Part shown: piece by piece, positions 1-7,716 of the stretch | Layout of the letters: every line of letters begins with the position of its first letter | Position numbering within the stretch: position 1 is the stretch's first letter | DNA from: Christiangramia crocea | GTDB taxonomy: Bacteria; Bacteroidota; Bacteroidia; Flavobacteriales; Flavobacteriaceae | NCBI RefSeq assembly: GCF_022410465.1 | Contig: NZ_JAJSON010000030.1 | Location: 62,001-126,000 of the forward strand | Direction of reading: 5' to 3' | Length of the DNA stretch: 64,000 nucleotides | Made by a program: the position numbers and the translations under genes | Notes under the pieces: generated by a model | Told to the model about the DNA's origin: nothing | The model's database searches: none | The model's input: the letters and a program-made list of their open reading frames with translations, nothing else

Positions 1-201
1 GAAAACGAGACTACCGATAAGAACGGAAGATTTACAAGAAAAGAATTTAGTTACAGTAATTTTAAACGAGCTTTCAGCCTTCCGGAATCGGTAGATAGTT
101 CTAAGATTTCTGCCTCCTATAATAATGGAGTTCTGGAAATAGCTCTTCCTAAAAAAGAAGAAGCTAAAGTTCAGGCTAAGAGAATGATCGATATATCTTA
201 A
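1..201 (+). CDS. Small heat-shock protein Hsp20/alpha-crystallin, C-terminal part
   Basis: The window opens inside this gene; frame 1 is open from base 1 to a TAA at 199-201, giving the last 66 residues. The visible part reads like the end of an alpha-crystallin domain: a FSYSNFKRAFSLP strand, then ASYNNGVLEIALPKK, the classic GVL motif of Hsp20 chaperones, and a short charged tail ending MIDIS. Hsp20 proteins are ATP-independent holdases that bind unfolding proteins in the cytoplasm. A strong intrinsic terminator follows 27 bases later, so it is probably the last gene of its transcript. The start lies outside the window. Confidence 0.85.
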   Translation, partial: ENETTDKNGRFTRKEFSYSNFKRAFSLPESVDSSKISASYNNGVLEIALPKKEEAKVQAKRMIDIS

Positions 202-228
202 ACCTGAATAGATTTGATTAGTTAAGTT

Positions 229-259
229 GAAAGCGTCCACTTGGACGCTTTCTTTTTTT
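229..259 (+). terminator. Rho-independent terminator after hsp20
   Basis: A perfect 10-bp stem (arms 229-238 and 243-252, GAAAGCGTCC / GGACGCTTTC) with a 4-base loop runs directly into seven T residues. It ends the hsp20 transcript. Confidence 0.9.
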
Positions 260-596
260 AATAGTTCAACAGTATCCGTCTATCATCTTCACTTTAGATC
301 ATACTTCAATTAGATCCGGCATCTTTAAAGTTAATAGCCCATTAGGCGAATTGAGCCTAATAAAACAGGTTATAAGCTATTGACATTTCTAAGACCATAT
401 TTTTAATTATAAAAAACTCACAGAATGCCTGAAAGGGATATAAGAAGTGAGATGAAAAAATTTTAATACAACCTGGGATGACCAAAATCATACTCTAAAA
501 GCCTTGATACTTTTAAATTAGTCTGCCAACTAAAAGTGTTTTTTGAAATGCCCGTGATTGACAGGGTGTTCCATCCGACCAACAAACTATGAACAG
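260..596 (+). other. Long intergenic leader before iorA
   Basis: No gene is visible in these 337 bases. Two small dyads stand out. ATTAGGC at 341-347 pairs with GCCTAAT at 355-361 over a 7-base spacer. ACTTTTA at 509-515 pairs with TAAAAGT at 531-537 and is followed by a T-run, which looks like a weak terminator or leader hairpin. A TACTTTTA element near 508-515 is a one-mismatch fit to TAnnTTTG but overlaps the second dyad. An in-frame TTG at 558 would extend iorA by 13 codons with no family support, so I take the ATG at 597 as the start. Confidence 0.4.
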
Positions 597-2219
597 ATGA
601 AAAGTTTACTATTAGGTAATGAAGCACTTGCTCAAGGCTCTATTGATGCTGGTTTATCAGGTGTTTATGCTTATCCCGGCACACCTTCAACTGAAATAAC
701 TGAATATATTCAGAAGTCAAAACCTGCAAAGGAGTTAAAGATACATACCACGTGGTCTGTTAACGAAAAAACGGCGATGGAGGCTGCTTTAGGTATGTCG
801 TATGCTGGTAAGCGAGCTATGGTGGTCATGAAGCATGTAGGATTAAATGTGGCTTCAGATGTTTTTATGAATATGGCTGTTTCGGGAATTAATGGCGGAC
901 TTGTAGTTGTAGTGGCAGATGATCCTTCCATGCACTCCTCGCAGAATGAACAGGACTCAAGATTCTATGGCAAATTCGCGATGATACCGATTCTTGAACC
1001 CTCAAATCAGCAGGAAGCCTATGATGTCATGTCGTACGCCTTTGATCTTTCCGAAGAATCACAATTGCCTGTTTTATTACGGATGGTCACCCGTTTATCG
1101 CACTCCCGGGCCGGTATAGAAACCGGGAAAAAGCGTAACCAAAACGATAAAAATCTACCGGAGGATACGACACGTTTTGCTTTACTTCCACTAAATGCTA
1201 AAAAGCAGTTCGACCTTCTGGTTGATAAGAAAGACATTTTAATTGAACATTCTGAAAATTCTAATTTAAACACCTTAAAATTAAGTGACGATAAAGGCAT
1301 AGGGATCATAGCGTGTGGGTTAGCCTATAACTATTTGATGGAGAATATTGGGGAAGATCAATCTTCATATTCTGTTCTGAAAATATCTCAATACCCTTTG
1401 CCTAAACAAAAGATTAAAGCCTTATATCGCCATTGTGATAATATTCTGGTGCTGGAGGAAGGCTATCCTGTAGTAGAGGAGTTGTTACATAACTATTTTG
1501 ATGAGAATGATAAAATAAAAGGAAAGTTATCCTGTGATTTACCTAGAACCGGAGAGTTGAACCCTAAAATAGTCGGTAAGGCTTTAGGTTTACATCAGGA
1601 TAAAATTACTCCTGTTCCTTCTGTTGTTACTCCAAGACCGCCACAGCTTTGTGAAGGCTGCGGTCATATAGATCTATTTAACACCATAAATGAACTAATT
1701 CCTGAGATCGGGGACAAAAATGTTTTTGGGGATATTGGTTGTTACGCTCTTGGTGCCTTACCTCCTTTGAATACCATCAATACTCTGATAGATATGGGGG
1801 CTTCCATAACTATGGCAAAAGGAGCTGCAGATGCCGGGATGGAAAATGCCATTGCGGTTATTGGCGATTCAACATTTACACATTCGGGAATGACGGGGCT
1901 TCTGGATGCAGTTTATGAAAACTCCCCTATAACGGTTATTATTTCAGATAACTCTGCTGTTGCCATGACAGGAGCTCAGGAATCAACCGCCGTGGGAAGG
2001 CTACATAAGATTTGTTTAGGAATCGGTGTACATCCGGATCATCTGAAGACCATGGTACCTTTAAAAAAGAATCACGAAAAGAATGTGGAATTATTGCGAA
2101 ACGAACTAAAATACAAAGGTGTTTCCGTCATTATTTCTGAGAGACCTTGCGTAAGATTATCCAGAGATCAGAAAGAAGAAATAAAAGCCAGGATTGCATC
2201 ATTAAATCAGAGTGTTTGA
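597..2219 (+). CDS. iorA: Indolepyruvate ferredoxin oxidoreductase, alpha subunit
   Basis: IorA carries the thiamine-diphosphate site of the enzyme that oxidatively decarboxylates aryl 2-oxoacids (indolepyruvate, phenylpyruvate) to acyl-CoA. From the ATG at 597 the protein has 540 residues and opens with the pyrimidine-binding domain (LLLGNEALAQG, GVYAYPGTPSTEI, TWSVNEKTAMEAA). The TPP-binding half follows: LCEGCGH, GDIGCYALGALPP, AKGAADAG, and GDSTFTHSGMTGL with ISDNSAVAMTGAQ. Known archaeal IorA proteins are longer and end in a ferredoxin-like domain with two 4Fe-4S clusters; here the chain stops after the TPP domain with no CxxCxxC motifs. iorB follows after 28 bases, so the two are co-transcribed. 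The electron acceptor is unclear. The exact 2-oxoacid substrate cannot be read from sequence. Confidence 0.88.
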   Translation: MKSLLLGNEALAQGSIDAGLSGVYAYPGTPSTEITEYIQKSKPAKELKIHTTWSVNEKTAMEAALGMSYAGKRAMVVMKHVGLNVASDVFMNMAVSGINGGLVVVVADDPSMHSSQNEQDSRFYGKFAMIPILEPSNQQEAYDVMSYAFDLSEESQLPVLLRMVTRLSHSRAGIETGKKRNQNDKNLPEDTTRFALLPLNAKKQFDLLVDKKDILIEHSENSNLNTLKLSDDKGIGIIACGLAYNYLMENIGEDQSSYSVLKISQYPLPKQKIKALYRHCDNILVLEEGYPVVEELLHNYFDENDKIKGKLSCDLPRTGELNPKIVGKALGLHQDKITPVPSVVTPRPPQLCEGCGHIDLFNTINELIPEIGDKNVFGDIGCYALGALPPLNTINTLIDMGASITMAKGAADAGMENAIAVIGDSTFTHSGMTGLLDAVYENSPITVIISDNSAVAMTGAQESTAVGRLHKICLGIGVHPDHLKTMVPLKKNHEKNVELLRNELKYKGVSVIISERPCVRLSRDQKEEIKARIASLNQSV

Positions 2220-2247
2220 CCGGTTAAAACCATATAAACAGAAACAA

Positions 2248-2847
2248 ATGAAAACAAATATTATTTTATCAGGTGTTGGTGGTCAGGGTATTCTGACTAT
2301 CGCCGCGATTCTGGATACAGCTGCCTTAATCGAAGATTTGTTCATTAAACAATCTGAAGTTCATGGAATGAGCCAGCGCGGTGGTGCCGTTCAATCACAT
2401 GTAAGAATATCTGATAAGGAAATATTTTCTGATCTTATTCCGGAAGGACAGGCTGATTTAATTTTATCTGTAGAACCGATGGAAATGTTAAGGTATATTC
2501 CTTTTTTGAAGAAAGACGGCTGGTTGGTTACAGATTCAGAATCTTTTGTCAATACTTCCAATTATCCTGAAAAAAGTGATCTGTTTGATCAGATAAAAGA
2601 ACATCCGAATCACATTATTGTTAATGCAACAGAAATTGCAAAATACATTGGAAATTCAAAAGTTGCCAACATGGTAATACTGGGAGCTGCATCAGCCATA
2701 ATACCTTTATCGGAAAGCAGCATGATCGAAGCCATCAAGAAATTGTTTCAGCATAAAAGTGAAAGAATTATAAAACTAAACCTGGAAGCTTTTTCTAAAG
2801 GAAAAAAAGTAGCCGAAGGGATCACAGATGTTGCTGCCGGTAAATAG
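2248..2847 (+). CDS. iorB: Indolepyruvate ferredoxin oxidoreductase, beta (gamma-domain) subunit
   Basis: IorB is the small subunit of the 2-oxoacid:acceptor oxidoreductase, the equivalent of the gamma domain of pyruvate:ferredoxin oxidoreductases that helps bind CoA. From ATG 2248 it has 199 residues with the hallmark N-terminus NIILSGVGGQGILTIA, then SEVHGMSQRGGAVQSHVR, which is diagnostic of the POR_N/gamma family. An upstream GTG at 2212 is in frame but would overlap the end of iorA and add a non-conserved leader, so ATG 2248 is preferred. It sits 28 bases after iorA, and a hairpin terminator begins 56 bases downstream. Its partnership with iorA supports both calls. Confidence 0.88.
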   Translation: MKTNIILSGVGGQGILTIAAILDTAALIEDLFIKQSEVHGMSQRGGAVQSHVRISDKEIFSDLIPEGQADLILSVEPMEMLRYIPFLKKDGWLVTDSESFVNTSNYPEKSDLFDQIKEHPNHIIVNATEIAKYIGNSKVANMVILGAASAIIPLSESSMIEAIKKLFQHKSERIIKLNLEAFSKGKKVAEGITDVAAGK

Positions 2848-2903
2848 AATGACACAGAAAAAAGCGAATCCAAAATACTTTTCTATCTAGTTTGACTTGT
2901 TTG

Positions 2904-2940
2904 CACTCTCATAGCCGAAAGGCTATGAGAGTGTGATTTT
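2904..2940 (+). terminator. Terminator of iorAB, embedded in the 3' end of the convergent aminotransferase gene
   Basis: A perfect 13-bp stem (arms 2904-2916 and 2921-2933) with a GAAA tetraloop is followed by TGATTTTT on the + strand. The right arm contains the stop codon (2923-2925) and last sense codons of the convergent gene. The U-run on the + strand says it mainly ends iorAB transcription. Confidence 0.85.
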
Positions 2941-4140
2941 TGAATTTTCGATTGCTCTTTTTATCGTTTCAGATAAAATGATAACTCCTTTTTCAATTTG
3001 CTCCTTTGGCATATTTGAAAAAGAAAGCCGCAATCTGTCATCTTTTTTGCTTGCCGGGTCAAAGGTTCTGCCCGTTACAAATACAACTCCTTTGGTAACA
3101 GTTTCTTTGAATATGTCCGTCGATTTAATATGAGGCGGTAATTTTAGCCAGATATAAAAGCCTCCTTTAGGTTCGTTCCAGGTAATTTCTTTTGGCATAT
3201 AGGCTTGCAGGTGTTTTTGAAGCAAATTCTTGCGCTCTGAATATTCACTTCTCAAATACTCCAGATAAGGTTTCAGTTTATGTTGTGCTAGAAATTCATT
3301 CCCCAATATCTGCATGAAATTTGAAGTACAGGCATCCATGGCTTGTTTGACTGTTTCTGCTTTCTCGAAAATTTCTTCTGAAGACAGCATAAAGCCTAAC
3401 CTGAAACCAGGACCCAGTATTTTTGAAAATGATCCGGTATAAATAATTTCCACCTCCTTAACGCCAAATGATTTCATAGGTTTAGTCAGGTGTTTTTCAT
3501 CTTCATTGAAGTACAGGTCACTATAAGCATCATCCTCCAGTAATATAATTCCTGTTCCCGATAAGACTTCCAAAAGTTCTTTTTTTCTTTCGGGAGTATA
3601 CATGATGCCGGCCGGATTATGATAATTAGGCGTGACATATAAGAATTTAGGCTTTCGGTCTAAGGTTTCAATTTTACTTTTTAAGGCTTTAATATCGATC
3701 CCGTCCTTATCTATGGGGATACTGTGGATTTTAGCTCCGGCAGTTTCAAAAACCGACAAGGCCCCTACAAAACTTGGATTTTCGGTTAAAATAATATCTC
3801 CTTCGTTCACAAATTCCCGGGTAACTATGGAGATGGCCTGAATCGAGCCGGTAGTGATCAAAATTTTATTTTCATCTACGGGCAATCCTTTCTCTTTTAA
3901 ATAACTCTTGAGTGACTTTATAAGTGGGGGATATCCTGAGGTTGGGCCGTATTGAAAGCATAATTTTTTCAGGTCCTCAGGTAAAGAATTATAGATCTCA
4001 TCAATTTGTTTTACAGGAAACAAATCATTGTTTGGCATACCACCGGCAAATGAAATCAGGTTTTTTCCGGAAGCCTGTTTCATTAATTGTTTGATGTCTT
4101 CGGAATGCATGGAATTGACTGCCCTCGAAAATGCATACAT
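2923..4140 (-). CDS. PLP-dependent aminotransferase, class I/II (fold type I)
   Basis: A 405-residue aminotransferase of the LysN/2-aminoadipate/kynurenine-type group. Visible marks are ISFAGGMPNNDLFP at the N-terminus, the TTGSIQAI cofactor-binding turn, NPSF, YVTPNYHNPAG, DDAYSDLYF, and GSFSKILGPGFRLG, in which K240 is the expected Schiff-base lysine. RLRLSFSN near the C-terminus holds the likely carboxylate-binding arginine. There is no GntR-type DNA-binding domain, so it is not a MocR regulator. It faces iorAB and is divergent from an ADP-forming acyl-CoA synthetase. I infer that it supplies the 2-oxoacid by transaminating aromatic or branched amino acids, but specificity is not proven. 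Confidence 0.85.
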   Translation of the reverse strand: MYAFSRAVNSMHSEDIKQLMKQASGKNLISFAGGMPNNDLFPVKQIDEIYNSLPEDLKKLCFQYGPTSGYPPLIKSLKSYLKEKGLPVDENKILITTGSIQAISIVTREFVNEGDIILTENPSFVGALSVFETAGAKIHSIPIDKDGIDIKALKSKIETLDRKPKFLYVTPNYHNPAGIMYTPERKKELLEVLSGTGIILLEDDAYSDLYFNEDEKHLTKPMKSFGVKEVEIIYTGSFSKILGPGFRLGFMLSSEEIFEKAETVKQAMDACTSNFMQILGNEFLAQHKLKPYLEYLRSEYSERKNLLQKHLQAYMPKEITWNEPKGGFYIWLKLPPHIKSTDIFKETVTKGVVFVTGRTFDPASKKDDRLRLSFSNMPKEQIEKGVIILSETIKRAIENSKITLS

Positions 4141-4263
4141 AGCCTGAAAAGTTTAGCTGTTTCATCAAAATAACAAAAAGGAAATCAAACATATTCTGAT
4201 GAATGTCAGTTAAAATCATATTTCAAATGTCTTCCTTTACAATTATTAAATTCCTGGGTTTTT

Positions 4264-6321
4264 ATGCTTCATTCAAAACTGATTCATCCAAAAAGCATTG
4301 TTATCGTTGGGGGGTCTGATAATATTTACAGTCCTGGCGGAAGAGTTTTAAAAAACTTACTTGATCATGATTTTAAGGGACAATTATTTGTGGTCAATCC
4401 CAAACAGAAAAGTGTTCAGGGAGTTACATCTTATAATGATATCAATGATGTTCCGGAAGTAGACCTGGCTATAATTGCCATCTCAGCAAAATATGTTTTG
4501 GAAACGGTTAAGGTTCTAACTCAACACAAAAACACGAAAGGCTTTATAATTTTCTCTGCAGGTTTTAGTGAAAAAGATGAGAATGGCGAAAAGTTGGAAA
4601 AGGAAATTGTTGAGTTGATCGATGATGCAGGTGGAAGTTTATTGGGCCCGAATAACATCGGATTAATAAATAAGCATTATACTGGAGTTTTTACAACTCC
4701 CATCCCTGAAATGGATGAAAAAGGAGTTGATTTCATATCAGGTTCCGGTGCAACTGCAGTTTTTATAATCGAAGCGGCACAAAGCATGGGACTAACATTT
4801 TCCGGTATTTATACCGTTGGGAACAGTGCTCAGATAGGAGTGGAGGAGGTTTTGGAATATTTAGATCAATCTTTTGAAGAGGGATTAAGTTCAAAAGTAA
4901 AACTGCTTTATATAGAAAGCATTAAAAACCCACTTAAGTTTTTAAAACATACAACTTCATTAATAAGTAAAGGCTGCAAAATAGCAGCCATTAAGGCTGG
5001 TAGTTCAGAAGAAGGAAACAGGGCGGCTTCATCACATACGGGAGCTATAGCCAATTCAGATGTTTTTGTAGATACTTTATTTAAAAAAGCCGGAATAATA
5101 CGCTGCTATGGTAGAAACGAACTTATTACGGTTGCCGGGATACTCTTGCAAAAGGAATCCCAAGGAAAGAATATAGCGATCATCACTCACGCCGGAGGGC
5201 CTGCCGTAATGCTCACAGATGTCCTGTCAAAGAACGGACTTAAAATTCCCCATTTGGAGAGTAAAGAAAGTGAAGTCTTGTTGAGCCAGTTGTTCGACGG
5301 ATCCTCCGTATCGAACCCAATTGATTTTTTGGCCACAGGAAATGCCCAGCAATTAGCTGCAATTATTGATTTTTGCGAAAATAAATGTCCCGAAATTGAT
5401 GCCATGGCAGTCATTTTTGGGAGCCCCGGTTTATCAGGTGTGGATGATGTATATGAAGTTCTGGATAAAAATATCAGGACGTCTCAAAAACCGATCTATG
5501 CCATTTTACCATCAGTGGTTAATGTGAAAAATGAAATCCAGGAGTTTGTAAAGAAAGGCAACATTGCATTTAATGATGAAGTCTTATTCGGGAATGCTTT
5601 AGCAAAGGTTTACAACCATGCCCCGGGGAGTGAAAAAATAAAAGACCCTGTTCTTAAAAACTATCAGAAAATAAGAAAACTGATAGATGTGCTTCCAAAC
5701 GGATACATGCCAACAGAATCAGCCGTTAAATTATTGGAGTATACAGGAGTCAGATTTGCGACTCCGTTTTATATTAAGAATAAAGCAGAGCTTAACAAAG
5801 CTTCAGAGTCTGTCGCTTATCCCGTAGTCCTTAAAGTTGAAGGACCCTTGCACAAATCAGATGTTGGCGGAGTCATTTTAAATATCTCAAATGAAAAAGC
5901 ATTACATAACAGTTTTCAAAAGTTGATGCAGATTGAAGGTGCAACTTCGGTTATGATCCAGCCCATGGTCAGGGGAACAGAACTATTTATTGGAGCAAAA
6001 AAGGAAACTAATTATCCTCATGTCATTTTATGCGGACTGGGAGGTATTTTCGTTGAAGTATTGAAAGATTTAAGTGCTTCCATGACTCCTGTCTCAGAAG
6101 CGGAAGCTGTGAGAATGATCACTCAACTAAAAGCATATCCAATATTAAAAGGTGTGAGAGGTCAAAGTGGGATAAACATCCAATTGTTTGCTCAAGCTAT
6201 TATAAGCATTTCAAATCTCCTGATTATGGTTCCTGAAATTGCAGAATTAGACCTCAATCCTCTAATGGCTGCTGAAGATGAACTGACGGCTGTGGATGTA
6301 AGAATTCGTTTAGAAAAATAG
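4264..6321 (+). CDS. ADP-forming acyl-CoA synthetase (ACD), fused alpha-beta
   Basis: This enzyme family converts acyl-CoA, ADP and phosphate to acid, CoA and ATP, giving substrate-level phosphorylation. The 685-residue chain has a CoA-binding Rossmann domain (HPKSIVIVGGS, VNPKQKSVQGV; about 1-130), succinyl-CoA-ligase-like domains (ISGSGATAVFI, then AASSHTGAIA with H258 as the likely phosphohistidine; about 150-450), and a C-terminal ATP-grasp domain (YPVVLKVEGPLHKSDVGGV, FIGAKKETNYPHVILCGLGG, ELDLNPLMA; about 470-685). Fusion of the alpha and beta parts is common in bacteria. It is divergent from the aminotransferase and next to iorAB, so its substrate is probably the aryl- or branched acyl-CoA made by IorAB. 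No terminator was seen before 6406. Confidence 0.87.
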   Translation: MLHSKLIHPKSIVIVGGSDNIYSPGGRVLKNLLDHDFKGQLFVVNPKQKSVQGVTSYNDINDVPEVDLAIIAISAKYVLETVKVLTQHKNTKGFIIFSAGFSEKDENGEKLEKEIVELIDDAGGSLLGPNNIGLINKHYTGVFTTPIPEMDEKGVDFISGSGATAVFIIEAAQSMGLTFSGIYTVGNSAQIGVEEVLEYLDQSFEEGLSSKVKLLYIESIKNPLKFLKHTTSLISKGCKIAAIKAGSSEEGNRAASSHTGAIANSDVFVDTLFKKAGIIRCYGRNELITVAGILLQKESQGKNIAIITHAGGPAVMLTDVLSKNGLKIPHLESKESEVLLSQLFDGSSVSNPIDFLATGNAQQLAAIIDFCENKCPEIDAMAVIFGSPGLSGVDDVYEVLDKNIRTSQKPIYAILPSVVNVKNEIQEFVKKGNIAFNDEVLFGNALAKVYNHAPGSEKIKDPVLKNYQKIRKLIDVLPNGYMPTESAVKLLEYTGVRFATPFYIKNKAELNKASESVAYPVVLKVEGPLHKSDVGGVILNISNEKALHNSFQKLMQIEGATSVMIQPMVRGTELFIGAKKETNYPHVILCGLGGIFVEVLKDLSASMTPVSEAEAVRMITQLKAYPILKGVRGQSGINIQLFAQAIISISNLLIMVPEIAELDLNPLMAAEDELTAVDVRIRLEK

Positions 6322-6405
6322 GTAATTAATTCTTTGACCAGGTTAAGAGATCTTGAAGCCGGCTTCTCCAGGTAAACTCATTTTCACATATAGTGAGGTT
6401 TCTTT

Positions 6406-7647
6406 TTAATTCCCGATAAGGATCCAACGATTTCCCGCGCTTTGTATGGTAAATACCTGTTGAGGTTTGATGCTTAGGATCTTGGTGTTGTTACGGATAT
6501 CGAAAAGATCGTCTGCACCCTGAAATATTAAGGGCTTTTCAGTATTCCCGGGCCAGTTCAACAGCCGGATGATCCTGCCTTTATTTGGTCCCGATGGCGG
6601 TATTATCAATCCGGATATCTGGTTATTAATCCTGAGGGTTCCAATTTCATCTGTAATTGTAAAATCTCCGGTTGAACTGGTGGTGGAGGAGTAATTTTCA
6701 AAACCCGCATTGACCCATGAAACCTGGCCAGTCGCATTGGTCATCATAACCTGACCCTCAGTCCCTCTTGCTGTGGGTAACACATATTCTGTTTCGGGAG
6801 TGAGTCCAATTCCAAGCCTTCCTGCAAAATAACCGGCAAATACATTACTGTTGGCATCTCCCAGGGCTAAGCTGTATATCCCATAAATATTTCCCACACC
6901 CTGAACACTTCCAATTTCCGAATAGATCCCATAGTTGTTGCTTTTCGCTCCAAAAGTGCGTCCTACCCGGTTAAATATTCCATAGATATCATTGGTTCCG
7001 GTATTCTGATAGGTTTCATTGAAAATGCCATAATGAATTCCTGTTCCAACTCCGCCAACATTTGTTTTAATACCGTATTTGGTTCCATTGGTTGTGCTCC
7101 GGTTATCATTGATAATTCCATAAGTGGTCAAATTATCCGTTGCGGAATTAGCGTTATCCACCTCAAGACCTTTCTTTAAAGTCAGGTCTCTTCCTGCGCT
7201 AATTGCGATCTGTAATCTGGAGCTGATCTGGTCAGTGCCAATTCCTACACTGGCATCCCTGTATATTAGATCGCTTAGGTTGTTTGGACTACTAGTAGTG
7301 CCTGGTTTATAAAAATTAGCAGAAGAAGCGTCAGCTAACATGGGTTTCCATTTTGTCTCCACCGCATTCCAGTAATAAAAACCGGAATTGTACCCGGTAA
7401 TACTATTGTTCAGGAAAATGAACATTCCATGCTGATCACTTCCCGGGTTCTCTGCCGGAAATTTTTCAATTCTGGGGATGAGGATACCGTCAATACTGGC
7501 AGGATTATCTTTATCGGTTGCAATAATATCGAGTTGGGCCTTCGGATTCGAAGTGCCAATTCCTACCTGTGCAGAAAGATAGCTGTTAAGCAGCAGGAAT
7601 AAAAAAACATAAAAATTTCTCATTGACAAACAGGTTTTGTTTGTCAT
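6406..7647 (-). CDS. Secreted protein with six YGI repeats, function unknown
   Basis: I do not recognise a named family beyond the common Bacteroidota pattern of secreted proteins that open with AQVGIGTSNPKAQLDI and repeat SVGIGT phrases, often seen on surface or tail-fibre-like proteins. The 413-residue product has a signal peptide (MRNFYVFLFLLLNSYLSAQ), so the second Met at 7623 may be the true start. Residues 176-258 hold six degenerate repeats of 15-17 residues, each carrying YGI (176, 191, 206, 222, 239, 255), which suggests a regular beta structure. The C-terminus contains FTITDEIGTLRINN and ends RWILIGN. No sorting domain is visible. An inverted repeat lies between the two possible starts. 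Its neighbours do not suggest a role. Confidence 0.6.
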   Translation of the reverse strand: MTNKTCLSMRNFYVFLFLLLNSYLSAQVGIGTSNPKAQLDIIATDKDNPASIDGILIPRIEKFPAENPGSDQHGMFIFLNNSITGYNSGFYYWNAVETKWKPMLADASSANFYKPGTTSSPNNLSDLIYRDASVGIGTDQISSRLQIAISAGRDLTLKKGLEVDNANSATDNLTTYGIINDNRSTTNGTKYGIKTNVGGVGTGIHYGIFNETYQNTGTNDIYGIFNRVGRTFGAKSNNYGIYSEIGSVQGVGNIYGIYSLALGDANSNVFAGYFAGRLGIGLTPETEYVLPTARGTEGQVMMTNATGQVSWVNAGFENYSSTTSSTGDFTITDEIGTLRINNQISGLIIPPSGPNKGRIIRLLNWPGNTEKPLIFQGADDLFDIRNNTKILSIKPQQVFTIQSAGNRWILIGN

Positions 7648-7716
7648 TTAAGTAATATTCAAATGCTTTAGGTTCAGCCAAATATAGATTATTTTCTAAT
7701 GCGTGTAGAAAATATT

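Noticed and set aside
558-596. TTG start giving a 553-residue IorA
   Set aside because: The extra 13 residues have no counterpart in the family; the ATG at 597 gives the usual start MKSLLLGNEALAQG.
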